DNA of 64,000 bases from Allolobophora icterica. Its lineage: Eukaryota > Annelida > Clitellata > Crassiclitellata > Lumbricidae. Positions within the stretch are counted from its first letter, which is position 1; every line of letters begins with the position of its first letter. Of the stretch, positions 44,256 to 56,110 are shown in pieces. The stretch lies in assembly GCA_963556255.1 (NCBI GenBank), contig OY744605.1, forward strand, positions 84,623,521-84,687,520, given 5' to 3'. Both the position numbers and the translations under genes were made by a program. The notes beneath the pieces were generated by a model. It was not told the origin of the DNA. It did not search any database and saw only the letters and a program-made list of their open reading frames with translations.

Positions 44256-44959
44256 AAACTAAATAACAATGGAAATCACCAGAGACCAAACCTCCGGTTT
44301 CACCTTTTGACCCCACTATCTTATAACTTTTATAACACTAAACTGATAACTGTTGTTTTCTGTCACTGTTAATCTGCAGTTTGTGTATTGTAATAAAAAC
44401 GGATTTGATTTGATTTGATTTGATTTGATCAGTCCAGATAAGCAGCTGGGAGAGAACAGGATCAGACACGTACGAGATAGAAAATGTAAAAGACTGAACG
44501 AGGCTAGGCTAATCCTCATATTTATTTATTTACTTAGTTAAAGCACTTGCTACGCGCACAGTGTCAGTAAATTTGAATATGAGGCACGACTGTCTTGGCT
44601 TCACGGGATCTAGACCTCACCCGGTGCGGCGCTGTGAATGGGTTTGGGGAAAGTTAGGAACTTCATTCGAAATAAAACGCTAGGTAAACAAATCGTTATA
44701 TCCGCGTAAAGGTTCCGGATTCAAACTCTAACCACGCCAAAACAACAGGAAAAATTATATACTTCGCAGCAGCCACTCATCTGAGCATCAAAAACTGGAG
44801 GTTAATAAGATCACGATAAACACGAATTTAGTCAAATGCTCCCAATGATCAACATGACCCCGGACGGACATCCCACAGTTCAATGAGGCCAACGTCTAAC
44901 CGTCTAACTATTCACCGATTTCGATTCTGGCGATTCGCTACGTACAATAACATTATTCA

Positions 44960-45115
44960 TAATGACCGACATCGTCTGACATGAGTTTCGTCCAGACGAT
45001 GGCCGTCTTCGTGTTTATTTTCCCTCTCGATCGAGTTTTTGTGAAGAACGTCACCGAATTCTACGTCGCCATTTTGGCAACGTCACGTCTTATGGCGACA
45101 CCTAGCGCTTGCAGT
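44960..45115 (-). promoter_or_regulatory. Candidate promoter / first exon of the zinc-finger gene
   Basis: The minus strand has GCCAAAATGGCGAC (YY1-type site, about 45067-45080) next to GTGACGTTGCC and GGTGACGTTC (CRE half-sites), in CpG-containing DNA 1.3 kb upstream of the first known exon. An ATG at 44982-44980 begins the frame MSDD and could splice in phase 0 to 43738, but its donor would be weak. Position and motifs fit a promoter; not proven. Confidence 0.35.
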
Positions 45116-45589
45116 GTGCTAAGTAAACAAGTAAGTAAATAAGTAGCAACGCCGTTAAACGAGATGGGCAAAGATAAAATATTTCCATAAGTAAGAAGCA
45201 TGATGTAAAAAATACATCATGGTTAGAAGTAGAATAATCAAAATGAAAATAATAATAAAAATTGTAATAAAATATGAATGTAGCAATACTATTCATATGC
45301 GTATGTTTCTAAGTTGAATAAGTTGGTGGCTTTCGAGTGGCGCTTTAGAAGTTTGGAGTTTTTATGATTACCATAAATTTCCGTTCATCATTCCATATTT
45401 GCAACAGAATTTGCTTTCTGGCTGTTTCATTATTTTAGCAATTTCCATCGTTCCAGTGCCTCTTGCAGCTTGCGTATCCACCATGTACTGACTTTTATGA
45501 TGTTGGATTTCAAACTAGCTTCCTCAATGGATTGATTTTTTAAATTCTGATTTCACTCAAAGCTACCATCGACTTATATCTTGGACATT

Positions 45590-45800
45590 CAATAATGGTG
45601 CTATATAAGTCATCAGATAATATACGTCGATGGTACAATGCACGGGGCGAACCAAAACATCAATAGTCTATTCTAGATCGGTCCAATGCAACTTCTTCCA
45701 ATAATTGTATTTTATTTAAACATTTGTAAAGCGCCTCCAGTAGGGTGAACCGTTCAGAGGCGCCCCCAGTGCGCAAGGCCGAGAGAAAAGAAATGTGTTG
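45590..45800. mobile_element. SINE/LINE tail fragments, both strands
   Basis: A plus-strand tail (AATGGTGCTATATAAGTCAT, about 45594) is followed by a minus-strand one (TAAAGCGCCTCCAGTAGGGT, then GAGGCGCCCCCAGTGCG, about 45727-45775). Confidence 0.55.
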
Positions 45801-45972
45801 AGGATATGAAATTGCTGCTTCTAAAAGCAGCTCGGCCTCGTTTAGCTGCCTCAGATTCCTATTCTTTTGGGTCTCATCTTGTTGCCAAAGTTAAAACTTT
45901 ATGTTGTATTTTCCTTGTACTTCAAAAAGGATTGATTGATTGATACTTATCAGTAAGTTATCACCCCTCAGG

Positions 45973-46200
45973 CATGGGTGGCTGGAAATTTTTAGGGAGC
46001 ACAATTTTTGCATGGGGGAGCAAAATGACGTTTAAAAAAAAATCATGGACAGACGCGACTTTAAAAATAAATAATGGTCAAGGATTTTACCTAAATAGTT
46101 GTGTTCCAATTGGGACTGTTGTAATAATTGAATTAATAGTTGAATTAATTTTTTAAATATTTGCAAAATCCAGGGGGCAAATATCCCCTGGGAGTCCATG
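45973..46200. mobile_element. Non-autonomous transposon, CATGGG family, copy 2, 8-bp TSD
   Basis: Starts CATGGGTGGCTGG, ends GGGAGTCCATG. Exact flanks CCCTCAGG (45965-45972, 46201-46208). Shares AAAATGACGTTT, AATAATGGTCAAGGA and GCAAAATCCAGGGGG with copy 1 at 16850-17126. Confidence 0.9.
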
Positions 46201-46209
46201 CCCTCAGGC

Positions 46210-48715
46210 TTTTCGCTTCAAAATGCTCCCACCTCTCCAACAATTTCCATCCTAATCCATTAAACCTCTCGCCTTCCAAGCTTTCTCAACCTCAACAAAA
46301 GCAGCTCCTCTCTGGCAATTGAACTCGGATCTTCACTTTACATCTCCAAACAACCCTTCTGACATGACGCAGCGCTCGTGAATAAGCTGGTGTCATGCCC
46401 TTAGCTTTAGAAGTTTACGATTATGAGCGATGATTTAAGGATGTCTGCATGGACCCGATTATATGCCACACCTCGGAATAAGCTAATGGTATTTTGGCGA
46501 TAAATTAAAGCGATTTCATCGTCCAGTGTAAAGTACATGTGCACGCAAGTGAAAAATCCTCACCCAACCAACTCGGAGACTAAACCAGTCGCAGACCCCC
46601 AACTGGAAAGAAAATTAGATGTCTCCACTAATTGGTTTCAAGGTGTATTCACAAATCTGAAAAACTGAAATCCAAGCCAGTAAACCAGGAAAACCCATGT
46701 TTCCTGTATACATGTACTGAACAGGTCCACAGAAAATGCAGGCACCTCAATTTGTCAAAACTGCAAATTGTTCCAAATGCTTCAGCCAAAGATGCTTCAC
46801 CTGTAAAAGATTGCAGCCAAGGCTTTTTAGCATGTTAACTGGTGGGGAAATTCTCCACCAGCCCTTGCCCCTTCCCCACCAGTGAATTTTGTCCTTTTTT
46901 ATAGTCTCACCAGTCACCACCAATGATGAAATGCTTTTATTTTATTATGACCTTGAGGCTTGATGTTGAAATCCTCATTAATAATGAGGTCATTTTTATA
47001 ATCTGACAGCTTTAAAGTTCAAATATTTAAACTATATGTCTCCCAAGTTTCTCTGATTCAGTGCTTTTGACAAAAATTTACGTGCGAAAAATGTCCTTTT
47101 TCAAAATATCCCCACCAGACGAAGTTTCTCTTCAATCCTAGGATTGCATATTTAGGCAGCAACATCCATTAAGTCAGTTTTCCATAAACTTGAAAACAAA
47201 CACACCATCGTTTATTAGTTTATTGCTTGTGATTATCTAAAATCGTTGTAGCTTGACGAAACCTAACCCACAACAGCAAACGTAAATGTAAAGAAAACCA
47301 AGACAGCAATAGGTGTAGAAACTAAACAAGGTTCCTAATCAACTAAACGAGGTTATTAATTAACTGCCTAAACACTCAGCAACTCACACACAAGTCCGAT
47401 GCCATCATCTCAAGCTTACCGCACATCAGGAAACTACGGTCAGAGCAAAACGATAAACAAGACAATTATTTTAACGGAACTTCCAGTAATGGAATGCTCC
47501 CACACAAGCTGCCTTTAGTTAAAAACAAACAATGCTAATTCAACATTTTCCAGAACCTTCAAAACTCTTCCAGCACGACTGCAACTTTTATACCCAAATA
47601 ATTTTGTCCCGAACGCTAGCTCAGTCTTGAAATTTGGGGAGTAATGCCTTCCACAAAACATTCCAACCCTATATCAATATCAACCTCTGAATAATGCACA
47701 AACGTGCTAAAACAGCATGGCAAATTTGGATTGGCATGGCGATTTACAGTGGAAAACAAAAAAGACATTATATAATACCATTCAACTAATACTCAAACAC
47801 ATCCTTACTTTTATGACAACTCAGTCCATTGAAGCCCCAGAAACAATAAAATTAATATTTCAACAGTTCCTTACAAGCCTCAATCGGACATGCAAAATAA
47901 AGATAAGCTAGCCGAAAAGCTTAGCTAGGCTATACAGGACTTTGATGTAATAATATACACAATCCCAAATGCAACAGCAGCTTGCACAATGTGCTGACAA
48001 AAAGCAGACAGCCCAGATTTACCAGCCGCAGGTGCTACAATAGCACGACTGCCAATTTCAAATACAACTGGTTCATTTAGTCAGTGCAGAAATGGTGCAG
48101 CGCAGAAACAAACAACACAATGGTGCACACATAGGCAGGTGTGCAGAAAGTACCAACAGATAGATCCCACACACAGCAAAGTCAATTGCACCAGTAAAAA
48201 ATCTACTACTTGTCAAGAGGCAACTGTATGTAATTGGATGCAAAGCAGTCATAATTCCACTCAGAATTTTAGCTCCCAGGCTACTGGTCAGACTGTAATT
48301 GTGCCACCACGGTTCACACAAGGCATGGCAACCATTCAAATTGCAGTGGTGGCGAAGGATCTCGCCCGATCATTTTGTTGAGAAATAAGCACGGTTGAGG
48401 CATTACGGTCTGCTGTACAAAGACATGTACATCTACTGTGCACAACTGATTGGAGAGAAGGAAAAACGACAGGGCTTCAAAGAACACCATAATTAGAACC
48501 TTGAAAATGTTCAAAACACTTTTAAAACCAGCTGTTAATCATCTGGAAAATGTTGAAATGCACTTATAACAGAGCAGTGCTCACCTCATAACAAAATATA
48601 TTTCTAAATTGAGTGATACAGAGTTTAAAAAACCAAACTATAAATTCAGTCTGTGGGACACTCTGTCGAACTGTGCATCTGTGACGACGCAAGCCGCACG
48701 GAGTCCAGGATTTCA
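46210..48715. other. Gene-free stretch between the zinc-finger and H2A.Z genes
   Basis: No coding or RNA gene is supported. There is a fold-back of GGTGGGGAAATTC / TTCCCCACCAG type words at 46841-46882 and a minus-strand AATAAAATAAAA (46933-46946) that could serve as a distant H2A.Z polyadenylation signal. The remainder looks unique. Confidence 0.45.
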
Positions 48716-48719
48716 ATTC

Positions 48720-51700
48720 CTAGGGAGCCTGAGGAGTTCCCTTCTTTCCAATCAGGGACTTGTGAATGTGTGGAATTACACCTGCAAAAAAGAGTAAAAA
48801 TGTTGTAATTTATATAACACCACTTTAACTAATATAATTTATATACATAAAGCAATTATGAATAGTTTATTGCACAAAACAAGAAGTCATTACAATCAGT
48901 CATGAATCAGCAAAGCACTAGACAACAGGAGCCAAGCAAAGCCTTATACTACTCTTGACCCCTCTTTCTTGACTATTACTCATACATGTGTTTGTTACTT
49001 AATTAGTACTTAAGTGATAGTAAAAATAAAATACTAGCACTAATAATACCAAAATAACAGCAACCGTGCCTATCAGACTACCATGTGGCACCATCATCTC
49101 TTTGGTAGGGTCCTGGGAATGTACCATAACAATTGACGCATCGTGACCTCACGTATTCGCTCTGGCAAAACAATTTTCCTCACAAAAGTGTTTCACCATT
49201 AGAATCAATCAACCTTGAAATTTATATAGCACCCCTTCAAAGATACCTACTCAGAGGCGCTTACGACCCATGCTAAGCGGAAAAGTGGTCTTAAGCAGCG
49301 AGCGGAACTGAGAAGAGGTAGTGTTAGGAGGGTGGTGCATTGCCTGAGGAAACTGAAACATGACAAAACCATCAACTTACCACCACCGGCAATGGTGGCC
49401 TTGATAAGGCTGTCCAGTTCTTCATCACCACGAATGGCCAGCTGCAAGTGACGAGGTGTTATACGCTTCACCTTCAGATCTTTGCTAGCGTTACCTGCCA
49501 ACTCCAGCACCTAATAACCAAAGAGAAACAAAACCTCTTTTAATTCACATTATTACTATTATGCATTTGTTAAGCACAACTACCTAATGACCAAGCAATT
49601 GTGAGTGAAGGACTTTGCCCAGGGTCCTTGCACAGTAAGCATTTCAGGGGAAGCCCAAACACGTACTGTCTGAGTTACTAGGTGGGCCCTCTAACCATGA
49701 CGTCCCATACTTCACTTCACAGAAAGTTTTGACATCGTTAAAGCTGCACAACATCCTAGTGTTTTCCATGCTGGACTATCAACTCAGAGATGCAGGGTTC
49801 AAATCCCTGTTCACGCAGAACTGTTTCAAGATTTCTGCCCTATTTGCACCCACAGCGAACCCATTCCGCCACATTTTATTCAAATCTCAAGACTGTACTC
49901 TTCAGCCAGGGATGGGTCGGGAGTGCTTCTGAGTAGATAACCTTGAAGAGGCGCTATATAAATTCTCCATATGAATGAATAAGGTTACAGAGTTGCTGAC
50001 TTTAACGAATTCATTCACTGTAAAGTTGAAATAAAAATCCCTGGCGGCCAAAAGATGTCGTTTAACACCGATTCCTAACTGTAAGAAGCGTAGGTTCTGC
50101 TAAGACACCTTTAAATCGTTTATAACCAAAGCTATAAAGTTCGCAGTTCGCTCAACTGGTGTATTGCTTCTCCCGTCCGATTATTACGAAAGTATACATG
50201 GAAATTGCTACAAGGGTATCCGCAACCAATCAGACGATGAGTGTGAATTTGCCTAATGAATATTGATGCAGCATTTGACTCTAAACTCTAGGTTACCAGA
50301 CGGCAAGGGCAAGGACTGTCCACTCACCCTCATATCCAAACCGACAGCTGCCTCCCAGTGTCACCACGAGGGACTGCTCCTCATCTTCTTTGATGTAGCT
50401 ACAAAATTTGTCTAAATGTCAGCGCTTACTGCACCCCAGTTTCCAGTTTGCCTGGTCGGGCCTCTCTCCGGTCATCTGCCCGTGGCCTCTTGTTAGTCCC
50501 TTGGATGCGCACTGCTACTGCCCAGTCCCGTAGTTTTGCGGTTGTGGGCCCTTCCAGTTGGAACAGCCTCCCTCAGGGCTTTAGGTTTGTCCTCCTCTCT
50601 CTGTCTCCTGCCCAGTCTCGCAAGCGCCTGAAAACATTTCTCTTTGTCAGTGAAGACACTGACACGGGTCGGGAGCGCCTCTGATTATGAGTGGCGCTAT
50701 ATAAATCCTCGATTACAATTACAATTACAATTACTCCCGAGGACCTCCACTGTTCAAAAAACTATGCAGTAATGCTGACACTTGCCTCATTGGGACTGGT
50801 GCTATATAAATTTGCAATTACCATTACCATACAGGGTGTCTGTCTTGGCAGGCAGATCCTCAGGATACTGACCTCAGTTGATGCCTGAGCAATCAGTTGG
50901 TGCCATACAAGTTGCTAATTAATAACAACACAACAAAGGCCTTTCTTGCATTGCCTGAGTCAAAATGTTACCTCGGCAGTGAGATATTCCAAGATGGCAG
51001 CACTGTAGACAGCGGCAGTGGCACCAACACGACCGTGGCTAGTAGTACGGGTCTTCAGATGCCGATGGATACGACCAACAGGAAACTACAAAATACAACC
51101 AATGAAATACTTCAAAACGGAAAAGGAAACCATAATTACTTATAATTAATAATAATTATTTATAAAGAAGTACTACAACTATAAAAAAACCCATAAAACT
51201 ACGACTTCTATGGTGCAGTGATCAAAATGCAAAAGACACCAATTGCTGGTCGTTTAAATGCAATTGTAATTAGCAACTTCTATTGTGCCGGTGTCTAATG
51301 CACAAGTTCTCTGAATGTTGGAAAATAAGTTTTTTTCTTTACGCAGCACAATAGGAAAACATTACTTCTGATCTGCCAGGACTATATATTTTGACAATGA
51401 AAAGTACACACTTCTGTATAAATTAAAATAATAACAATAACACGATTTGCATAGCGCCATAGCACAGCCAAGGCCAAAGAAAAGGGCGCTGTACATGAAT
51501 AACAGAATTTAAAGACAGTCATATGAAAGGCACCAAAATCACTGTAAATGTTTTTCACTGAAGGCAGAAATAGGCAATGCACTTCCTGGATCATAAATCA
51601 AATTTAAATCACAATATTTTGAAAGACCGCTTGAAACGTTTTGTCTAATAGATCAAATTTCCTGTTTCCTTAATGGCTGCTGGCAAATCTGTCACATGAA

Positions 51701-53652
51701 ATCAAATCCCAACTTCTGAGCTGCAAACTTCAACTGCCCTCTAGTAAAGAAACTATGTTTGAAACGTGACTCAGCGCCACTAGTTACCTGGAGACCCGCG
51801 CGAGCAGATCTCGAGACGGCCTTTGCCTTGGCTTTACCAGTGTCCTTGCCAGCTTTTCCTCCAGCCTAGATCAGAAAACACCAAAGACAACAAGATCAAA
51901 TCTGTGATTACAGTACGCTGCAACTCTATTAAAAAATACTTCATCATGACGCAAATTCCCATTTAATTAAGTCTAATGCTTTCTTTAGTTTTGCAGCACT
52001 TGGGTCACCCCATCCTCCTGGAACAGGCTGCCTAACAACCAGCAACATGAGCTTCTCAGCCTATCTTTTCTGCAAACGCTGAACGCCGTTTTGTTCGATC
52101 GTCATTTCATTGAGCTAGGTCGGGAGCACCTCTGTTGAGTCTCTCTTGAAGTGGCGCTTAGTAGACCTGTGGTTCATTTAAGTTACTTTGGCTCGACTGC
52201 TTCGAATATTCTGTTCAGGATTCGGCGCAATTGCAGTAACGGGGTCGATTGGTATCGCTAAATGCAGGCGCGTATACAATGACTATAGATGCCAAGAGAT
52301 CGCTTTCATATTTACCGTTTAACGATTAAAATATAACTAAAACTAGAAGCGGGATCAACGATTAAAATGTAAAATAAATTAGAAGCAGGATCAACGATTA
52401 AAATGTAACTAACAGTAGAAGCGGGATCAACGATTAAAATGTTAAATTAATTAGAAGTGTAGCATAAGAGATAAAGGTTGAGAAATTGACTCCGACTTAT
52501 ACTCTAAGCGGCCATTTTCCTGCGACCAATGACAGCACTGCCAAAGATACTAAATATTACCCGAAACCAATCGACCCCGTTACTGCAATTACGCCCAGGA
52601 TTCAGGCCAACTAGTCCATGCTAGCTTTCTGGATCTGAATGCTTGGTAGAAAAATTGTTTTCAGGAATTTGGCCAATTTGCATTTCCATCACTTGCAGGG
52701 AATCAAGTTTCAAGCAGACCCTAAACAACAAACCACAACTCCACAGCTCACAAAGGGTTCAAACCCGGGTATGTCATGAAGGACCAATATATTTTCAGTT
52801 GGCTACTTCTGGCAACTCTTACATTACAATGTAATGGCAAAACTTTAAGCTACCCCACAGAACATATTCAAAGGCCGTTTGAAGACAGTATTAGTAACTA
52901 AGGTACCTGCCATTATAATATTTGTAACTGGGCATGGCCGATTACAGTTACACTTTCTGGATAGAATTTAGCAAATCGCAGAAAACACTACAACTGTGGT
53001 AGCGGGGTCAGCCCGAATCCCCGAAACCCGAATCCCCGAAAAGAATATCGCCCGGATCCCCGAAATCGATTTTCGGTATTAAATCTATATTCTATATCAT
53101 ATCGAGATACATCAAGGCCACGCTAGGTCTATGTCATGTATAAGAGTTTACAATTTAACTTTGAATAGTTTCCGGGAGTTCAGCCGCTTTCTGTACAACT
53201 GTTTTCGGGAATTCGGGCTTTTCTGTATTTTCAGCGTTTTCGGGGATTCGGGTTTCGGGGATTCGGGCCGGACCCGTGGTAGCAACACCAGAAATATTTA
53301 TCAGCTGATAAAGATATTCTAAAGTACTTGTTTTACACGATGTATTGTTTAAATGAAACCTACGGACTGTAACATGTGAAAATGTAAGATACCTTAAAAC
53401 TCGCAATAAAACCCGCGTGCAAATAACATTTTTGAACGTATGCAACCCTAGTAGATGTGAAACGCCCAAGCAGTATACAATTAGTAACAACCGCCTTTCG
53501 CCCAGGTGTCCTAATGATGACGCCTGAGAGGGGAGCGTAAATATTGGTAACCACTGCTCTAAATCCGCTTTTTAAGCAGATTCTTGGGACGGTCGGTCTT
53601 ATAAAATATTGAACTGGAATTCAAGGAACTTCAACAAAACCAAACTCACCAT
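48720..53652 (-). CDS. H2AZ: Histone H2A.Z, five coding exons
   Basis: Coding exons on the minus strand: 53652-53650 (ATG only), 51865-51788, 51085-50972, 49510-49381 and 48781-48720. The spliced frame is 128 residues, the same length as human H2A.Z. The protein replaces H2A in nucleosomes, especially around transcription start sites, and is deposited by SWR1/SRCAP-type remodellers. Diagnostic features are [39 protein letters not shown], the core [40 protein letters not shown] and the extended acidic-patch and docking region. The C-terminal tail is KKGTPQAP, differing from the vertebrate QQKTV ending. The intron after the ATG has donor GTGAGT. Being intron-containing and not in a histone cluster, it fits a replication-independent variant. 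Confidence 0.99.
49215..49275 (-). mobile_element. LINE/SINE tail fragment in H2A.Z intron 4
   Basis: TTTATATAGCACCCCTTCAA and CCTACTCAGAGGCGCTTACG, the inverse of the family tail. Confidence 0.65.
49575..49990. mobile_element. Inverted SINE B fragment followed by hybrid SINE A/LINE-tail element
   Basis: Minus: AGCAATTGTGAGTGAAGGAC and GGTCCTTGCACAG (49591-49640). Plus: a family A head (CATGCTGGACTATCAACTCA, GGGTTCAAATCC) at 49755-49810 joined to a tail GGTCGGGAGTGCTTCTGAG, then GAGGCGCTATATAAATTC, at 49916-49972. In H2A.Z intron 3. Confidence 0.65.
50430..50735 (+). mobile_element. LINE 3' end, best preserved tail, in H2A.Z intron 3
   Basis: Reads [18 protein letters not shown] and then [20 protein letters not shown] with a stop, followed by GGAGCGCCTCTGATTATGAG, TGGCGCTATATAAATCC and (ATTACA)n. 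The protein block is the C-terminus of a CR1/L2-like LINE ORF2; the nucleotide tail is shared with SINE families B and A of this window. Confidence 0.88.
51190..51320 (-). mobile_element. SINE family E copy in H2A.Z intron 2
   Basis: Inverse family words TTAGCAACTTCTATTGTGCC and GGTGTCTAATGCACAAG. Confidence 0.65.
51985..52180 (+). mobile_element. LINE 3' tail in H2A.Z intron 1
   Basis: CACTTGGGTCACCCCATCCT is a degraded GPxxWN codon region, followed by GGTCGGGAGCACCTCTGTTG and TTGAAGTGGCGCTTAG. Confidence 0.7.
52224..52595. mobile_element. Non-autonomous transposon with long GGCG-starting ends, 8-bp TSD, in H2A.Z intron 1
   Basis: The ends begin GGCGCAATTGCAGTAACGGG and continue TCGATTGG; the right end is the inverse with one change (CCAATCGACCCCGTTACTGC, then AATTACGCC). 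Flanks are exact CAGGATTC (52216-52223, 52596-52603). The interior holds about three and a half copies of a 41-base repeat (GGGATCAACGATTAAAATGT) at 52320-52460, and a GCGGCCATTTTCC / GACCAATGACAG patch at 52509-52533 resembling YY1 and CCAAT sites. No coding capacity. Confidence 0.93.
53003..53276. mobile_element. Non-autonomous transposon with 6-bp TSD, copy 2, in H2A.Z intron 1
   Basis: Starts CGGGGTCAGCCCGAATCCCC, ends ATTCGGGCCGGACCCG (inverse). Flanks are TGGTAG (52997-53002, 53277-53282). Interior CATGTATAAGAGTTTACAAT is shared, inverted, with copy 1 at 32667-32939. Confidence 0.9.
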
Positions 53653-53734
53653 TGCCGATAAGAATCTATGCCAAATTAAGCTTTTAAACCAAAATTTAGG
53701 AGATATTTCTCGAACAAAGCCCAAGCCAGTTCAA

Positions 53735-53830
53735 AACCGCGACTTCGTCACGTGATCAAAGCGGAAGTAAGCGCATTCGTTCCTACTAACGCGTAATTCC
53801 TTTGACGTGGTGTACTTGTATTTTTCAATG
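53735..53830 (-). promoter_or_regulatory. Candidate H2A.Z promoter
   Basis: About 90-180 bases upstream of the ATG lie CACGTG (E-box, 53748-53753), GCGGAAGTAAG (ETS-type, 53761-53771) and TTTGACGTGG (CRE-like, 53812-53821) within 75 bases. No TATA box was seen. The close spacing to the ATG exon makes this a reasonable promoter. Confidence 0.5.
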
Positions 53831-54009
53831 CTGCTCTCTTAAAAGGAGTAACCAGCTACCAAGGCTTGAGGTAACCAAAAGAGGAGGTGACAAAAGGTAG
53901 GAACTATATTATGGATGTCATTTATAAAAATAAGAATGTGAGTCACCAGTCTATCTCAGCCTATGACCAGCAATAACAACTGTTCGTGTCACTTCGTGAA
54001 CGGCCATTG

Positions 54010-54525
54010 TTCTCATTGTATTGTATTGTATCCAGAAATTTATAAAGCGCCTCTCGCAGAGTAACTCAGCACAGAAGCCCCGGGGAAACAAAAACAAAAC
54101 GCCGTTAGGGTACGCGAGACCGACGAGGAATAGCCAGTCATTAGTTTGGCCACAGTATAAATAATGTGGTTTGGCCTTGAGCACAGGAGGAAGGTCATTC
54201 CACATCGTGGGACCCACTACAGCAAACGCCCGGTGCTGGGCCAAGGCAGTTTTAACCCTGAGAACAAAAAGATCAAGCCGATTTACAGAGCGCAATGAGC
54301 GAGAGGAAGATGCTGATAGCGATTTTCGCAGATAGTTCGAAAGATATTTTGGGGCAGTAGGCTGCTGAGATTTAGAGACAAGGAAGAGGATCTTATATCG
54401 GATGCGTGCAGCAATCGGGAGTCAGTGAAGGACATCAAGCATGTAAGTAGAGATATGGGAAAACCGGGGGAGTCGAGCGATGAGCCTGGCAGAAGCATTT
54501 AGAACAGATTGAGGGGGGAGAGACG
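54010..54525 (-). pseudogene. CR1/L2-like LINE ORF2 C-terminal fragment (minus)
   Basis: On the minus strand one nearly continuous frame reads QSVLNASARLIARLPRFSHI, DVLH, a stop, LPIAARIRYKILFLVSKSQ and then HRAFAVVGPTMWNDLPPVL. This is the reverse-transcriptase C-terminal region of CR1/L2-type LINEs. The single internal TGA falls where the family has Trp (HWLP). It ends near the GCGCTTTATAAAT tail at about 54033-54047. Dead copy. Confidence 0.9.
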
Positions 54526-55057
54526 CTGCTTCTATGGCCTATAGTTTAGTTCGCTAGGGGCGCTAGTGGCGCGATGCTGTATTACTATTTTAACGCAAAA
54601 TACATAAACATTAAACATTGTAGTTGCAGTGTCGCACCCATCAACTTCAGATTGTTGACCTCAGAAACTACAATGATGAAGAGAAGGATGACGACAACGG
54701 TATATATATATATAGGCCTAGAATTAATTGGAGAAGGCAATGTAGTAACTGTAAAATGCGATTATATTATCCATTGTTAATTATTGATAACTGTAACAGG
54801 ACGTTTCGTAAATGCTGCGAATAAATTAATGAAGAAACGAACGAACGAACGAACCAGTTAAATAAATAGGATACTTTAACTGTGCTACACATGCCTTCCA
54901 AATGAGAAATTCCAGAACTGTAAAATTAGTGGCTCTCCTTTCCCACCTTTATATCACTTATTTCAAAGGCTATGAATTCGAAAATTTCGCTTAATTGGAA
55001 TGTTGTAAAAACACTTGGATAAAAAGGTCGGAAATCACTGTGCTATTAGGATTGTGT
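54526..55057. other. Gene-free stretch
   Basis: Contains a short TATATATATATA run (54701-54714), a (GAAC)n run (54836-54855) and nothing else recognisable. Confidence 0.45.
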
Positions 55058-55262
55058 GGCACTGGCCCAGTTAGCTACATCGGTAAGAGCGTTGGCTGCG
55101 CGTCTCATGCGACTCTGTGTTAGAGCGCATGCGGACCGCGGTTCGCTTCCCGAAGGTGGCTTATTTCAGGGATTTCAATCTCGGGCTAGCACGGTCCCAA
55201 CACGGGGACCTTAAATGTCGTGGCACCCATTCAAACGGGCAAGCGGTGCTTAAGGATATCAC

Positions 55263-55321
55263 CAGGGGCGGATCCAGGATTTCTGGTTAGGGGGGGCGTA
55301 AATACTACCAATCCAATCCCG

Positions 55322-55404
<83 letters not shown>

Positions 55405-56110
55405 GAAATTAGATCACGCAAAACTATAATGATCCCAACTAAAAATAATATAGTCGATGCCAATTTATCATACGATAATTAACATAGTAATGATAGAAAT
55501 TGAATACACTAGTATTTGTATAAAAAATAGATTCAATAAGCAAGGGATGCGCCTCATCCATGGACCGCACGCCACTGAGCGTTAAGAGAATGGTTATATG
55601 AGTAGGCCTAGTTCTATATCCTTGATTTGCTTTTGTCCATAATATCGGCAGCTGAACGCTTTCGGCGGCTAGAATCAGCACGACGAATTTCAAAATTATA
55701 ATCATATGCCATCTTTTTAGATTTAGGCCTAAGATAGGCCTATGTCTTACCAACGGCAGTCGGCTTATTCGCGAATGATAAAACTGCTTGTTTAAGCCGT
55801 TTTGACGGCGGACCACTCGACATATTTTTAAATTGACCAATTTCTATTTACGTAAATTTTGTCTGTACATGAACTTTGTGAATGACGTCACGGCAAAAGT
55901 CATTGGTCACGTGGGCAACGTCTGCTAGCAACTCAGGTAAGTAGGTAAGACAGCTCCGGTAAGAGAGCTCCATTCTGCCGGTCCAGCTACTTCAAACATC
56001 CTATTCCCAAATTGCAGTTATATTAGTTTTAGGTCAGTTTAGTTTGAGAACATTTGCTGCAGGTTTAGGGGGGGCGTACGCCGGCTCCGCCCCCTCTAAA
56101 TCCGCGCCTG
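55263..56110. mobile_element. DNA transposon (848 bp) inserted in SINE D, 5-bp TSD
   Basis: Starts CAGGGGCGGATCCAGGATTT; the right end is CTAAATCCGCGCCTG (inverse CAGGCGCGGATTTAG). Flanks are ATCAC on both sides (55258-55262, 56111-56115). It contains the (AT)n run 55325-55393 and an uninterpretable minus-strand frame at 55840-55439 with no transposase motif. Confidence 0.88.
55325..55393 (+). repeat. (AT)n microsatellite
   Basis: About 34 AT units inside the transposon at 55263-56110. Confidence 0.98.

Noticed and set aside
55439..55840. 133-residue minus frame inside the SINE-nested transposon
   Set aside because: No recognisable motif and low-complexity stretches; not convincing as a transposase or host gene.
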